A stretch of DNA of 64,000 nucleotides from Haloarchaeobius amylolyticus (GTDB taxonomy: Archaea > Halobacteriota > Halobacteria > Halobacteriales > Natrialbaceae): positions 682,001 to 746,000 of the forward strand of contig NZ_JANHDH010000001.1 of assembly GCF_026616195.1 (NCBI RefSeq), written 5' to 3'. The notes under the pieces are model-generated. The model was not told the DNA's origin and made no database searches. It saw only the letters and a program-made list of their open reading frames with translations. Numbering within the stretch: the first letter of the stretch is position 1; the number at the start of each line of letters is the position of its first letter. The translations under genes and the position numbers were made by a program. This document shows positions 7,883 to 17,164 of this stretch, in pieces.

Positions 7883-7969
7883 ATGAGACAGTCACCAGCT
7901 GCAGACGGGGCACGCCTCGCCAGCAGCGGTGCTGTCGTACGGACGCTGTCGATTGTAGGGGCCGTCTAG
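7883..7969 (+). CDS. ilv leader peptide (28 codons, rich in Val/Ile/Leu)
   Basis: The ORF starts at the predicted transcription start and ends in TAG at 7967-7969. The C-terminal part, SGAVVRTLSIVGAV, has two Val, then Leu, Ile, Val and Val within the last eleven codons. Some codons there (ATT, GTA twice) are rarely used in this GC-rich genome, which mostly uses ATC and GTC. This is what a ribosome-stalling sensor of charged branched-chain tRNAs would look like. No database family is known to me. The call rests on position, composition and the overlapping hairpin; [11 protein letters not shown] is not proven. Confidence 0.55.
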   Translation: MRQSPAADGARLASSGAVVRTLSIVGAV

Positions 7970-7977
7970 CCCCTACA
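7954..7977 (+). promoter_or_regulatory. Attenuator-like hairpin over the ilv leader stop codon
   Basis: TGTAGGGGC (7954-7962) and GCCCCTACA (7969-7977) form a perfect 9-bp stem with a 6-nt loop; the leader stop codon TAG starts in the loop. A ribosome reaching the stop would melt the stem, while one stalled at the upstream Val/Ile codons would leave or rearrange it. An earlier GGGGC at 7907-7911 could pair with the same GCCCC as an alternative. No clean T-run follows (CCACCCTCTCC), so it is not a classic archaeal terminator. Confidence 0.55.
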
Positions 7978-8043
7978 CCACCCTCTCCTGACCCGGTTTC
8001 CGCATCGTTCCATCAGTCACAGCCGACAGCACGTACGTCAGCA

Positions 8044-8130
8044 ATGTCCCAGTACACATCCGACACCCCGCATCGCTCCCGACCGACACCAGCCGCGTTC
8101 GACGCGACAGCCACAGGACCGAAAGCATGA
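8044..8130 (+). CDS. Second small ORF coupled to ilvB
   Basis: A 28-codon ORF (MSQYTSDTPHRS...) ends in TGA at 8128-8130, overlapping the ilvB ATG at 8127 as ATGA. The same ATGA overlap links ilvB-ilvN and ilvN-ilvC, so [11 protein letters not shown] of this ORF could deliver ribosomes to ilvB. The peptide is hydrophilic with no recognised domain. It could also be an artefact of a stop-poor GC-rich frame, since the frame is open far upstream. Confidence 0.35.
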   Translation: MSQYTSDTPHRSRPTPAAFDATATGPKA

Positions 8131-9899
8131 GTGAACGCGCGAGCACGACTCCGAGCAGCACAGCGACCGGTGAATCGTCCGGCGCGGAGACAGACACCGA
8201 CGCCGAACCGACCGTCCCGAAGACCGGCGCGACCGCCGTCATCGAGTCGCTGGAGGCCGCCGGCGTGGAGTTCGCCTTCGGCGTCCAGGGCGGGGCCATC
8301 ATGCCCGTCTACGACGCCCTGTACCACTCCGACATCTACCACGTCACGATGGCGCACGAGCAGGGTGCCTCCCACGCGGCGGACGCCTACGGCATCGTCG
8401 CCGGCGAACCCGGCGTCTGCATGGCCACGTCCGGCCCCGGCGCGACCAACCTCGTGACCGGCATCGCGGACGCCTCGATGGACTCGGACCCGATGATCGC
8501 CCTGACCGGGCAGGTCCCGACCGAGTTCGTCGGCAACGACGCCTTCCAGGAGACGGACACGACCGGCGTCACCGCGCCCATCACGAAGACGAACTACTTC
8601 GCGAGCCACCCCGACACGGTCGGCACGACCGTCTCGGAGGCGTTCGCGCTGGCGCGCGAGGGCCGTCCCGGCCCGACGCTGGTCGACCTGCCGAAGGACA
8701 TCACGCAGGCCGACTCGAACGCCGACGCCGGCCCGCCGCAGCTGCCGGACACGTACCAGGTGACCGAGAGCGCGGCACCCGACGCGGTCGAGGCGGCCGC
8801 CGACGCCATCCAGTCCGCGAACAAGCCGCTGCTGTTGTTCGGCGGCGGCGTCATCAAGGGCGACGCCAGCGAGGAGGCACGACAGTTCGCGACGACCTAC
8901 GACATCCCGGTCGTCACGACGATGCCCGCGCTGGGCTCGTTCCCCGAGGACCACGAGCTGTCCCTCGAGATGGCCGGCATGCACGGCACCGGTTACGCCA
9001 ACATGGCCATCACGATGACGGACTGCCTCGTCGCGGTCGGCTGCCGGTTCGACGACCGGCTGACCGGCGGCATCGAGACGTTCGCGCCCGACGCGGAGGT
9101 CGTCCACATCGACATCGACCCCGCCGAGATCAGCAAGAACGTCGAGGCCGACTACCCGCTCGTCGGTGACGCGGCCACCGTCCTCGACCAGCTGGACGAG
9201 GCCATCGAGGCGGCGCCCCAGACGAAGAAGTGGCGCGCGACCTGCCAGCAGTGGAAGTCCGAGTACCCGATGGACTACCACGCCCCCGAGGACGAACCCC
9301 TCCGACCCGAGTTCGTGGTCGAGGCGTTCGACGAGGCGACCGCGGACGACGCCATCGTCACGACCGGCGTCGGCCAGCACCAGATGTGGGCCGCCCAGTA
9401 CTGGACGTACAAGACGCCCCGGACCTGGGTCTCCAGCCACGGCCTGGGCACGATGGGCTACGGGCTGCCCGCCGCCATCGGCGCGAAGGTCGCGGCCCCC
9501 GACCAGGAGGTCGTCTGCTTCGAGGGCGACGGCTCGTTCCTGATGACGATGCAGGAACTCTCCGTGGCGGTCCGCGAGAACCTCGACATCACCGTCGCGG
9601 TGCTGAACAACGAGCACATCGGGATGGTCCGCCAGTGGCAGGACGCCTTCTTCGGCGGCCGCCGCATGGCCTCGGAGTACCCCTGGGTGCCCGCCTTCGA
9701 CAAGCTCGCCGAGGCGTTCGGCGCGAAGGGCATCGCGGTCGAGGACTACGACGAGGTCGCCGACGCGGTCGACGAGGCCCTGAACTACGACGGGCCCGCC
9801 GTCGTCGACTTCCACGTCGACCCCGAGGCGAACGTCTACCCGATGGTTCCGAGTGGCGGCGACAACGGTCAGTTCGCGCTGACGGAGGGCCACCTATGA
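8127..9899 (+). CDS. ilvB: Acetolactate synthase large subunit
   Basis: This thiamine-diphosphate enzyme makes 2-acetolactate (valine/leucine) or 2-aceto-2-hydroxybutyrate (isoleucine). The 590-aa protein has the catalytic Glu in [15 protein letters not shown], the central FAD-fold domain and the ThDP/Mg motif GDGSFLMT with NN about 30 residues later (VLNNEH). The first 30 residues form a hydrophilic Ser/Thr/Glu extension before the fold ([15 protein letters not shown]). It is the first large gene of ilvB-ilvN-ilvC and overlaps ilvN by ATGA. It is preceded by a long leader with attenuation-like features. Confidence 0.93.
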   Translation: MSERASTTPSSTATGESSGAETDTDAEPTVPKTGATAVIESLEAAGVEFAFGVQGGAIMPVYDALYHSDIYHVTMAHEQGASHAADAYGIVAGEPGVCMATSGPGATNLVTGIADASMDSDPMIALTGQVPTEFVGNDAFQETDTTGVTAPITKTNYFASHPDTVGTTVSEAFALAREGRPGPTLVDLPKDITQADSNADAGPPQLPDTYQVTESAAPDAVEAAADAIQSANKPLLLFGGGVIKGDASEEARQFATTYDIPVVTTMPALGSFPEDHELSLEMAGMHGTGYANMAITMTDCLVAVGCRFDDRLTGGIETFAPDAEVVHIDIDPAEISKNVEADYPLVGDAATVLDQLDEAIEAAPQTKKWRATCQQWKSEYPMDYHAPEDEPLRPEFVVEAFDEATADDAIVTTGVGQHQMWAAQYWTYKTPRTWVSSHGLGTMGYGLPAAIGAKVAAPDQEVVCFEGDGSFLMTMQELSVAVRENLDITVAVLNNEHIGMVRQWQDAFFGGRRMASEYPWVPAFDKLAEAFGAKGIAVEDYDEVADAVDEALNYDGPAVVDFHVDPEANVYPMVPSGGDNGQFALTEGHL

Positions 9900-10495
9900 G
9901 CGGCGGCCTGCAGGGCCCCGCGCCCGAGGAACGCGCCCGCCCCGAGGGCCGGCGCAACAAGCAGGGCATCCGCATCGACCCCGAGGTCGAGGCGGAACAC
10001 GAGCCCCGCCGGGCCATCATCTCGGTGCTGGTCGAACACGAGCCGGGCGTCCTCTCGGACGTCTCCGGCCTGTTCAGCCGCCGGCAGTTCAACATCGAGA
10101 GCCTGACCGTCGGGCCGACCGAGGACGACTCGAGGGCCCGCATCACGGTCGTCACCGAGGAGCCCGACCCCGGCATCGACCAGATAGAGAAGCAACTCCG
10201 GAAACTGGTGCCGGTCATCTCGGTCAACGAGCTGCCCGACGACGCCATCAACCGCGAGCTGGCGCTCATCAAGGTCGACGCCGACCACCCGGACCAGGTC
10301 TCGGCCGTCGCCGACATGTACGACGCGAAGACGGTCGACGCCTGCCAGGAGACGGTCACCGTCGAGATAACCGGGAGCCGACAGAAGATCGAGTCCGCCA
10401 TCGAGACGTTCGAACGCTTCGGCGTTCGCGAGATCACCCGCACCGGTACCGCCGCACTGGCGCGAGCCACCACCGACACCGCACAACGACAATGA
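9896..10495 (+). CDS. ilvN: Acetolactate synthase regulatory small subunit
   Basis: The 199-aa protein has the N-terminal ACT domain (about residues 37-112: [22 protein letters not shown]) that senses valine in this family, and the C-terminal small-subunit domain with LALIKVDAD. The N-terminal 35 residues are an extra charged extension. The start is fixed by the ATGA overlap with ilvB. The end overlaps ilvC by ATGA. Confidence 0.92.
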   Translation: MSGGLQGPAPEERARPEGRRNKQGIRIDPEVEAEHEPRRAIISVLVEHEPGVLSDVSGLFSRRQFNIESLTVGPTEDDSRARITVVTEEPDPGIDQIEKQLRKLVPVISVNELPDDAINRELALIKVDADHPDQVSAVADMYDAKTVDACQETVTVEITGSRQKIESAIETFERFGVREITRTGTAALARATTDTAQRQ

Positions 10496-11535
10496 CAGAC
10501 GAGTTCACCACAGACGTCTACTACGACGACGACGCCGACGCAACGTACATCGAAGACAAGACGGTAGCCGTCCTCGGCTACGGCAGCCAGGGCCACGCCC
10601 ACGCCCAGAACCTCGACGAGAGCGGGGTCGACGTGGTCGTCGGCCTGCGCGAGGACTCCTCCTCGCGCGCCGCCGCGGAAGCCGACGGGCTGGCCGTCGC
10701 CACGCCGCGCGAGGCCGCCGAACAGGCCGAGGTCGTGGTCGTGCTGGTGCCGGACACGGTCCAGCCGGCCGTCTTCGAGGAGATCGAGCCCGCGCTGGAC
10801 GCCGGTGACACGCTCCAGTTCGCCCACGGCTTCAACATCCACTACAACCAGATCCAGCCGCCCGAGGACGTCGACGTGACGATGGTGGCCCCGAAGTCGC
10901 CGGGCCACATCGTCCGGCGAACCTACGAGAACGGCGAGGGCGTCCCCGGCCTGGTCGCGGTCTACCAGAACACGACCGGCGAGGCGAAGTCCGAGGCACT
11001 GGCGTACGCCCAGGCCATCGGCTGTACCCGCGCCGGCGTCATCGAGACGACGTTCCAGGAGGAGACCGAGACCGACCTGTTCGGCGAGCAGGCCGTCCTC
11101 TGTGGCGGCGTCACTTCGCTGGTCAAGCAGGGCTACGAGACGCTGGTCGACGCCGGCTACAGCCCGGAGATGGCCTACTTCGAGTGCCTGAACGAGCTGA
11201 AGCTCATCGTCGACCTGATGTACGAGGACGGGCTCGGCGGCATGTGGCACTCCGTCTCGGACACGGCCGAGTACGGCGGCCTGACCCGCGGCGACCGCAT
11301 CGTCGACGAGCACGCCCGCGAGAGGATGGAGGAGGTCCTCGAGGAGGTCCAGAACGGCGAGTTCGCCCGCCAGTGGATCACCGAGAACCAGGCGGGCCGC
11401 CCGAGCTACACCCAGCTCAAGGAGGCCGAGGAGAACCACGACATCGAGGCCGTCGGCGAGGAGCTGCGCAGCCTCTTCGCGTGGGAGGCACAGGAAGACG
11501 AACAGCCCGAGGAACCACCCGCAGCAGACGACTGA
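10492..11535 (+). CDS. ilvC: Ketol-acid reductoisomerase
   Basis: IlvC isomerises and reduces acetohydroxy acids to dihydroxy acids in valine, leucine and isoleucine synthesis. The 347-aa class I enzyme shows the Rossmann motif GYGSQGHA at about residues 30-37 and the knotted helical C-domain with metal ligands ([14 protein letters not shown] and later [15 protein letters not shown]). The last 20 residues are acidic and variable. It is coupled to ilvN by ATGA and followed 4 nt later by an 88-aa gene. Confidence 0.94.
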   Translation: MTDEFTTDVYYDDDADATYIEDKTVAVLGYGSQGHAHAQNLDESGVDVVVGLREDSSSRAAAEADGLAVATPREAAEQAEVVVVLVPDTVQPAVFEEIEPALDAGDTLQFAHGFNIHYNQIQPPEDVDVTMVAPKSPGHIVRRTYENGEGVPGLVAVYQNTTGEAKSEALAYAQAIGCTRAGVIETTFQEETETDLFGEQAVLCGGVTSLVKQGYETLVDAGYSPEMAYFECLNELKLIVDLMYEDGLGGMWHSVSDTAEYGGLTRGDRIVDEHARERMEEVLEEVQNGEFARQWITENQAGRPSYTQLKEAEENHDIEAVGEELRSLFAWEAQEDEQPEEPPAADD

Positions 11536-11539
11536 GACA

Positions 11540-11806
11540 ATGAGCAAGAACAACGAAACGATGCGAGAGGTCAGCCACACCAACCCCTACACCGGCGAGA
11601 GCATGGGCTCCGTGTTCGAACACGGTGTCACCATCGTCGCCGACGGCGGCCGCGACCCCGAGCGCGAGGACGTCGAGGACGAGGACGAGTTGACCGGAAC
11701 CGAGATGAAAGACGTCGACCACACCCCGCCCCACGACGACGGCGAAGGCACCGACCGGACCTTCGCCCGTGGGGGCGAGCGCGTAGGCGAGGAGACAGAG
11801 GAGTAA
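11540..11806 (+). CDS. Small acidic protein between ilvC and leuC
   Basis: The 88-aa protein is very acidic in its second half and has no recognised domain or membrane segment. Its only structured-looking part is near the N-terminus ([25 protein letters not shown]). It is spaced 4 nt from ilvC and 1 nt from leuC, so it is an integral part of the operon. I recall similar unnamed genes at this place in other haloarchaea, but cannot verify that here. Function unknown. Confidence 0.75.
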   Translation: MSKNNETMREVSHTNPYTGESMGSVFEHGVTIVADGGRDPEREDVEDEDELTGTEMKDVDHTPPHDDGEGTDRTFARGGERVGEETEE

Positions 11807-11807
11807 G

Positions 11808-13235
11808 ATGTCCGAGGGCACGCTCTACGACAAGGTGTGGGACCGGCACAAGGTGACGACGCTGCCGACCGGACAGGACCAGCTGTTCGTCGGCCTCCAC
11901 CTCATCCACGAGGTCACCAGCCCGCAGGCGTTCGGGATGCTCAGAGAGCGGGACATGGAGGTCGCCTACCCGGACCTCACGCACGCGACCGTCGACCACA
12001 TCGTCCCGACGGCCGACCAGTCCCGCCCGTACGAGGAGGACGCGGCCGAGGAGATGATGGCCGAACTGGAGGAGAACGTGCGCGAGGCCGGCATCGACTT
12101 CTCCGACCCGACCACCGGCGACCAGGGCATCGTCCACGTCATCGGGCCGGAGCAGGGGCTCACCCAGCCCGGCATGACCATCGTCTGTGGCGACTCCCAC
12201 ACGTCGACCCACGGCGCCTTCGGCGCGCTGGCGTTCGGTATCGGGACGAGCCAGATCCGCGACGTGCTCGCGACGGGCACGGTCGCGATGGAGAAGCAGA
12301 AGGTGAGAAAGATCGAGGTCACGGGCGAACTGGCAGACGGCGTCGAGGCGAAAGACGTCATCCTCGAGATCATCCGCCGGCTCGGCACCGACGGCGGCGT
12401 CGGCTACGTCTACGAGTACGCCGGCGAGGCCATCGAGGACCTCGACATGGAGGGACGGATGTCCATCTGCAACATGTCCATCGAGGGCGGTGCCCGCGCG
12501 GGCTACGTCAACCCCGACGAGACCACCTACGAGTGGCTGGAGGGCCGCGACGAGGTGCCCGAGGGCGACGCCTTCGAGGAGCGCAAGGCGTACTGGGAGT
12601 CCATCCGCAGCGACGAGGACGCCGAGTACGACGACGTGGTCACCATCGACGGCTCCGAGCTGGAGCCGGTCGTCACCTGGGGGACCACCCCCGGGCAGGG
12701 CGTCGGCGTCACCGAGCCCATCCCGGAACCCGAGGAACTGCCCGCGGACAAGCAGGACACCGCTCGGCGCGCCCAGGAGCACATGCGCGTCGAACCCGGC
12801 GACACGATGGAGGGCTACCCCATCGACGTGGCCTTCCTCGGCTCCTGTACGAACGCCCGCCTGCCGGACCTGCGCCGCGCCGCGAGCATCGTCAAGGGCA
12901 AGCAGGTCCACGAGGACGTCCGCGCACTGGTCGTCCCCGGCAGCCAGCGCGTCCAGGAGGCCGCCGAGCAGGAGGGCCTGAAGGAGGTCTTCGAGAACGC
13001 CGGCTTCGACTGGCGCAACGCCGGCTGTTCGATGTGCCTCGGCATGAACGAGGACACCCTCGAGGGCGACGAGGCGTGTGCCTCCTCGTCGAACCGGAAC
13101 TTCGTCGGCCGCCAGGGGTCGAAGGACGGCCGCACCGTCCTGATGAACCCGCGGATGGTCGCCGCCGCGGCCATCAACGGCGAAGTGACCGACGTTCGCA
13201 CCGTCGAGGAGACGGAGGTGGTCACGAATGAGTGA
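11808..13235 (+). CDS. leuC: 3-isopropylmalate dehydratase large subunit
   Basis: LeuC with LeuD interconverts 2- and 3-isopropylmalate through an aconitase-type 4Fe-4S cluster. The 475-aa protein has the family motifs [14 protein letters not shown] and cluster cysteines in GSCTNAR and [10 protein letters not shown]. Its start at 11808 follows the 88-aa gene by 1 nt. The last 8 bp overlap leuD. Confidence 0.94.
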   Translation: MSEGTLYDKVWDRHKVTTLPTGQDQLFVGLHLIHEVTSPQAFGMLRERDMEVAYPDLTHATVDHIVPTADQSRPYEEDAAEEMMAELEENVREAGIDFSDPTTGDQGIVHVIGPEQGLTQPGMTIVCGDSHTSTHGAFGALAFGIGTSQIRDVLATGTVAMEKQKVRKIEVTGELADGVEAKDVILEIIRRLGTDGGVGYVYEYAGEAIEDLDMEGRMSICNMSIEGGARAGYVNPDETTYEWLEGRDEVPEGDAFEERKAYWESIRSDEDAEYDDVVTIDGSELEPVVTWGTTPGQGVGVTEPIPEPEELPADKQDTARRAQEHMRVEPGDTMEGYPIDVAFLGSCTNARLPDLRRAASIVKGKQVHEDVRALVVPGSQRVQEAAEQEGLKEVFENAGFDWRNAGCSMCLGMNEDTLEGDEACASSSNRNFVGRQGSKDGRTVLMNPRMVAAAAINGEVTDVRTVEETEVVTNE

Positions 13236-13854
13236 CGACGGCCCCGCCGAGACGGTCGAACACGTCTCCGGGACGGGTATCCCGGTCCGTGGCAACGACA
13301 TCGACACGGACCAGATCATCCCGGCGCGCTTCATGAAGGTCGTCACCTTCGACGGCCTCGGGCAGTTCTCGTTCTTCGACCAGCGCTTCGACGACGAGGA
13401 CAACCCGAAGGAGCACCCCTTCAACGAGGAGAAGTTCGAGGGCGCGAACGTCCTCGTGGTCAACTCCAACTTCGGCTGTGGCTCCTCGCGCGAGCACGCC
13501 CCGCAGGCGCTCATGCGCTGGGGTATCGACGCGCTCGTCGGCGAGTCCTTCGCGGAGATCTTCGCGGGCAACTGCCTCGCGCTCGGTATCCCGACGGTCA
13601 CGGCCGACACCGAGACGGTCGAGGCCATCCAGGACTGGGTGGACGAGCACCCCGACGAGGACATCGACGTGGACGTGGCGAACGAGACGGTCACCTACGG
13701 CGATACCACCGTGGACGTGACCGTCGACGACGCCCAGCGAAAGGCGCTCGTCGAGGGCGTCTGGGACACCACGGCGCTGATGAAGGCGAACGCGCAGGCG
13801 GTCTCCGAGACGGCGGAGAGTCTGCCGTACGTCGAGGACGGCAAGCGGGTCTGA
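13228..13854 (+). CDS. leuD: 3-isopropylmalate dehydratase small subunit
   Basis: The 208-aa partner of LeuC carries the swivel domain. Signature motifs are [14 protein letters not shown] near the N-terminus and [15 protein letters not shown] at about residues 82-96, which line the substrate site. The final 50 residues are hydrophilic. It ends the ilv-leu operon; a T-rich patch follows the stop (GTTTTCACTGTCTGTTT), which may act in termination. Confidence 0.93.
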   Translation: MSDDGPAETVEHVSGTGIPVRGNDIDTDQIIPARFMKVVTFDGLGQFSFFDQRFDDEDNPKEHPFNEEKFEGANVLVVNSNFGCGSSREHAPQALMRWGIDALVGESFAEIFAGNCLALGIPTVTADTETVEAIQDWVDEHPDEDIDVDVANETVTYGDTTVDVTVDDAQRKALVEGVWDTTALMKANAQAVSETAESLPYVEDGKRV

Positions 13855-13988
13855 ACTCGTTTTCACTGTCTGTTTCGACGGACGTCCCCGGTGTGGCGAT
13901 TCAGTCACGTCAGGGAACACCCGGTAGAAATCGACCGGAGATACCGGACGAACAGCTATCTCGTCGGGGGTCGACTAGAGATATCGAG

Positions 13989-14447
13989 ATGTTGTTGGCG
14001 GAAACGACGAGGATTCACGCGTCCCCGGGCGACGTCTACCGATTCTTCGAACGGATGGACGCGAACTACGAGCGGTGGCATCCCGACCACGTCGAGTTCA
14101 GGTGGGTCGATGGCGACGGGCTGGAACCGGGAACGGAAGCGTACTTCGAGGAGCGCATCGCCGGGAAGACCCAGCAGAAAACCGTGCGATTCGTCGAGGT
14201 CGACCCGGACCGATACATCGAGTTCAAGCCGACCTCGCTGCTCGTCGGGCTCCTCATGCCGTCGATCAGTTTCACCTTCGACCCGCAGGAGGACGGCTGT
14301 GAAGTCACGCAACGAATCAAGGTCCGGACCGGGCCGATCGGTGCGCGCCTCAACCGGCGCGAGTTCGACGCCGTCAGGACGCACATGAGAGAGGAGGGGG
14401 AGAACCTGAAGGCGATACTCGAGTCCGACAGCGTCGACACATCCTGA
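13989..14447 (+). CDS. SRPBCC (START/Bet v1-like) family protein
   Basis: The 152-aa protein begins MLLAETTRIHASPGDVYRFF, the usual first strand and helix of a polyketide-cyclase/START-type hydrophobic pocket. The frame is open 96 nt further upstream, but the fold starts here, so this ATG is chosen. A hydrophobic stretch LLVGLLMPSISFTF lies in the middle of the sheet. Likely a ligand-binding or aromatase-like protein; substrate unknown. Not part of leucine synthesis by any visible feature. Confidence 0.7.
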   Translation: MLLAETTRIHASPGDVYRFFERMDANYERWHPDHVEFRWVDGDGLEPGTEAYFEERIAGKTQQKTVRFVEVDPDRYIEFKPTSLLVGLLMPSISFTFDPQEDGCEVTQRIKVRTGPIGARLNRREFDAVRTHMREEGENLKAILESDSVDTS

Positions 14448-14492
14448 CCGGCGCCGGACCTACCTGTTCTCGCGGTTCACCCGCGGCCTCTG

Positions 14493-15740
14493 TCACCCAT
14501 CGCGAGTGCCTCGGGCAGAGCCGAGCCCCTTCTCGAGGAACTCCAGCACCCGCGGCCACGAATCCTCGCTGGCGCGAGCCGTGGCCTTCGCGACCTCGGC
14601 AGGACCAACACCCGAGAGTGGCTGATAGGGGGTCCCGATGTAATGGCCGACGCCGTCGTAGGTCAGGTGCTCGTAAGGGTGTGCGAAGTCGTGGCGGTCG
14701 AGGCGGTCGATGGCCAGCTCGGCGAGGTAGCGCGACTGCCAGACCTCGTCGTCGCCACCGGAGAGCAGGAGTATCGGCCCGTCCGTGTTCTCGACCCGCG
14801 AGACGGCGCGCTCGATTTCACCGTCGTCGAGGCCCTGCTCGATGCTCGCGCCGGGCGTCGGTTCCGCGACGATGTGAGGGACTGGGTCGCCGCCGTCGGT
14901 CCACGCCGGTTCGCCACAGGGCGTGTCCCACGCGAGGGCGCTCCCGGCGTAGGAGACGACGACGCCGACCCAGTCGCGGCGGGACCCGAGCAGGAGGGCG
15001 AGTTCGGCACCGCGGGAGACGCCGAAGGCCCCGACGCGCTCGGCGTCGATTCCCGGTTGCTCGCGGAGCCAGTCCCGGGCCGAATCGAAGTACTCCAGTG
15101 GGACGTTCCGGTGTTCGCCGGGGATGGGGTCGCCCTCGCCGAAGTAGTCGATGGCGAGCGTGGCGTAACCCTGGTCGGCGAGGAGTTTCGCCCGGCGGGT
15201 GCCGAGGCGGCCGGCCGAGCCGTGGAGGTCCAGAATCGCGGGGTGTGGACCGTCTCCCGGCGGCTCGAACAGCGTGCCGACGACGTCCTCGCGGTCGACG
15301 GGCCGGCTGGTGATGCCGGGGTCGTAGAGGACGCGGGTGGTGGACCGGGTCGCTTCCCCGGTGTCGGTCGTCGCTCGCAACTCGACCTCGACGGTCGGGG
15401 TTGCACCGAGTGCGGGGTAGGCCTCGTCCGCGTCGTTGTCCATCGCCCAGAGCCAGCCCATGGGCTCGCAGCCGTCGTAGCTGCCGGTCTCGGGGGCCTG
15501 CTGGGACAGGTCGACCGCACCCTCGGCGTCGGCCCGGAGGGTCAGTTCCGAGTACCATTCCACGCCGTCGTCGTCGGTCAGGGAGGCGATGAACTCGACT
15601 GACTCGCCGGGGATGAGGCCGGTCAGTCGGATGGAGATCTGCTCGTCGGTATGGCTGGTCTCGGGGGCGTGGATGGCGAGGGCTTGCTGGTCACTTGCGG
15701 CGTCGGTGCTCGGGTCGTGCTGTGGCGGTTTCTCCGTCAT
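14493..15740 (-). CDS. Acyl-CoA thioesterase / BAAT family alpha/beta hydrolase
   Basis: The 415-aa protein has the N-terminal beta-sandwich of the acyl-CoA thioester hydrolase/bile-acid acyltransferase family (about residues 35-160) followed by an alpha/beta hydrolase (about 165-405). The nucleophile elbow is GVSRGAE with Ser, the version typical of thioesterases rather than Cys of acyltransferases. The acid and base are probably Asp in SGGDDEVW and His in GVGHYIG. It is third in a minus-strand set with a methyltransferase and a Nudix-like gene, each preceded by the motif ACCGCCCGC. Confidence 0.82.
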   Translation of the reverse strand: MTEKPPQHDPSTDAASDQQALAIHAPETSHTDEQISIRLTGLIPGESVEFIASLTDDDGVEWYSELTLRADAEGAVDLSQQAPETGSYDGCEPMGWLWAMDNDADEAYPALGATPTVEVELRATTDTGEATRSTTRVLYDPGITSRPVDREDVVGTLFEPPGDGPHPAILDLHGSAGRLGTRRAKLLADQGYATLAIDYFGEGDPIPGEHRNVPLEYFDSARDWLREQPGIDAERVGAFGVSRGAELALLLGSRRDWVGVVVSYAGSALAWDTPCGEPAWTDGGDPVPHIVAEPTPGASIEQGLDDGEIERAVSRVENTDGPILLLSGGDDEVWQSRYLAELAIDRLDRHDFAHPYEHLTYDGVGHYIGTPYQPLSGVGPAEVAKATARASEDSWPRVLEFLEKGLGSARGTRDG

Positions 15741-15762
15741 GGATGGGGTGGTGCGGTCGGTC

Positions 15763-15771
15763 GCGGGCGGT
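15763..15771 (-). promoter_or_regulatory. ACCGCCCGC element before the BAAT-family gene
   Basis: ACCGCCCGC on the minus strand, with its last base 23 nt from the A of the ATG at 15740. The same nine bases occur at 16515-16523 and 17156-17164 before the two genes upstream, at 22 and 23 nt. Confidence 0.4.
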
Positions 15772-15785
15772 GCAGTCGGGTCGAT

Positions 15786-16493
15786 TCACTTCGGCAGCCA
15801 GACCGAGGGCACGTGGTCCCACGCCCAGCGCTGCTCGGGCTTCTCCGTGACCTCCCAGAAACTGCGCGGCCAGGTGCCGAGGGCGTCGTGAATCTGCCGG
15901 TAGGAGAGCGTGCTCTCCTCGCGCATGACGAGGCCGAAGCGCTCGCGGTGAGCGTCGGGGTCGAACTCGTGGTCCAGGTCGTCGGGGTCGGCCGCCTGCA
16001 GCCGGCGATGGTGGGCCGCGGCGCGGCTGTTCATGTAGCCCAGCACGAGGTGGCCGCCGGGCGCGACCGCGTCGTAGAGGGCCTGGAGTGCCTGTTCGGA
16101 CTCTGGGACGTAACAGAGCGTCCCGTAGCAGACCACGAGGTCGAACCCGGTGTCGGGGTCGAAGTCGGGGAGGACGGCCTGCTCGAATCGCGCGTTCTCG
16201 AGTTGCTCCTCGCGGGCGCGAGTCCGGTTCTCGGCCAGTATCGACTCGGCGGCGTCGTAGCCGAGGACGGTCGTCTCGGGGTGGCGCTCCGCGAGGTCGA
16301 AGGTGAGGACGCCGGGGCCACAGCCCACGTCGGCGACCGTGTCGGGGACGCCCTTCGCGGCGACGAAGTCGGCCAGTAGCTCGCGCATGTGGTGGGCGCT
16401 CGGGGTCGCACTCTCGCGGGCCTCGTCGTCGGCGTCGGTCCAGTACCGGTTCCAGTCGATGGTGTCGGGGTGGGTCTGGTCTGTCGCTGTCAT
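15786..16493 (-). CDS. Class I SAM-dependent methyltransferase
   Basis: The 235-aa protein has the SAM-binding motif I VADVGCGPGVLTFDLAE, an acidic loop after strand 2 (LGYDAAES) and LVVCYGTLCYVPE as motif III/IV. The C-terminal third is enriched in His and Asp and may bind substrate. ATG 16493 is chosen because it gives a start just before the fold and the same spacing to the upstream motif as its two neighbours. Substrate unknown. Confidence 0.82.
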   Translation of the reverse strand: MTATDQTHPDTIDWNRYWTDADDEARESATPSAHHMRELLADFVAAKGVPDTVADVGCGPGVLTFDLAERHPETTVLGYDAAESILAENRTRAREEQLENARFEQAVLPDFDPDTGFDLVVCYGTLCYVPESEQALQALYDAVAPGGHLVLGYMNSRAAAHHRRLQAADPDDLDHEFDPDAHRERFGLVMREESTLSYRQIHDALGTWPRSFWEVTEKPEQRWAWDHVPSVWLPK

Positions 16494-16514
16494 GGTGGTG
16501 GGTGGGGACGGTGT

Positions 16515-16523
16515 GCGGGCGGT
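16515..16523 (-). promoter_or_regulatory. ACCGCCCGC element before the methyltransferase gene
   Basis: Second copy of the element, 22 nt from the ATG at 16493. It lies inside a CACC-rich intergenic stretch of 64 bases. Confidence 0.4.
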
Positions 16524-16557
16524 TCGGCCCTGCTGGTGTGGGTGGGGTCGGTGGTGC

Positions 16558-17133
16558 TCACTCGAGGAACAGCGCGGCGTCGGCCTCAACCATCCCGGAC
16601 TCGTCGCCGGGAATCGACGCGAACCAGTCGACGGTGAAGTCACCGGGGTCGACGTCGTCGTTCTCGATGGCGTCGGGGTTCAGGCTGGGTTCGGGGCGGT
16701 CTTCGGGTCCCGCCGCGGGGACGGCGCGGAACACGACGTGGGTCGTGGACTCGAAGACCTCGTCGGAGCCCTCGATGTGGTGGTCGACCCGGCGAATCCG
16801 CTCGGTGCCGGCGAACTCGACCGCGAGGCCGACCAGGTGGTCGATCTCCGCGAGTGCGGGCGGGAGCCACGCCTCGTCGCCTTCGACCTTCACGTTGGGC
16901 ATGAGGGGTTTACCGGAGGGCTCGTGGACCATGAGCAGGAGTCGGCCCTGCTCGTCGGTGATACCGGCGATGGCACGGCCGGCGTATTCGGCCTCGCAGT
17001 GGCTCTCGCTCTCGTGGTCGTTGGGCGTCTCGCGGTAGTCGGCGTCGACCTCGTCGGCGAGGGACTGCAGGTCGGAGAACTGCTCGAAGGTGGGCGGTAC
17101 GTCGGTCGCGGGTGGTGTGGCGTGGTCGGACAT
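16558..17133 (-). CDS. Nudix-fold-like protein lacking the Nudix box
   Basis: The 191-aa acidic protein has a central region (GRAIAGITDEQGRLLLMVHE, then WLPPALAEIDHLVGLAVEFAG, then STTHVVFRAVPA) whose order of strands and helix resembles Nudix hydrolases. The GX5EX7REUXEEXGU catalytic box is not present, so it is probably not an active pyrophosphohydrolase. The open frame extends 42 nt upstream; ATG 17133 is chosen from the shared spacing to the ACCGCCCGC motif. First gene of the three-gene minus-strand group. Fold assignment is tentative. Confidence 0.55.
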   Translation of the reverse strand: MSDHATPPATDVPPTFEQFSDLQSLADEVDADYRETPNDHESESHCEAEYAGRAIAGITDEQGRLLLMVHEPSGKPLMPNVKVEGDEAWLPPALAEIDHLVGLAVEFAGTERIRRVDHHIEGSDEVFESTTHVVFRAVPAAGPEDRPEPSLNPDAIENDDVDPGDFTVDWFASIPGDESGMVEADAALFLE

Positions 17134-17155
17134 GTGTGCAGTGTGTCGCTGGTTC

Positions 17156-17164
17156 GCGGGCGGT
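17156..17164 (-). promoter_or_regulatory. ACCGCCCGC element before the Nudix-like gene
   Basis: Third copy, 23 nt from the ATG at 17133. Flanks agree with the BAAT-gene copy on both sides (GCACCGCCCGCG versus GCACCGCCCGCG). Confidence 0.4.
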
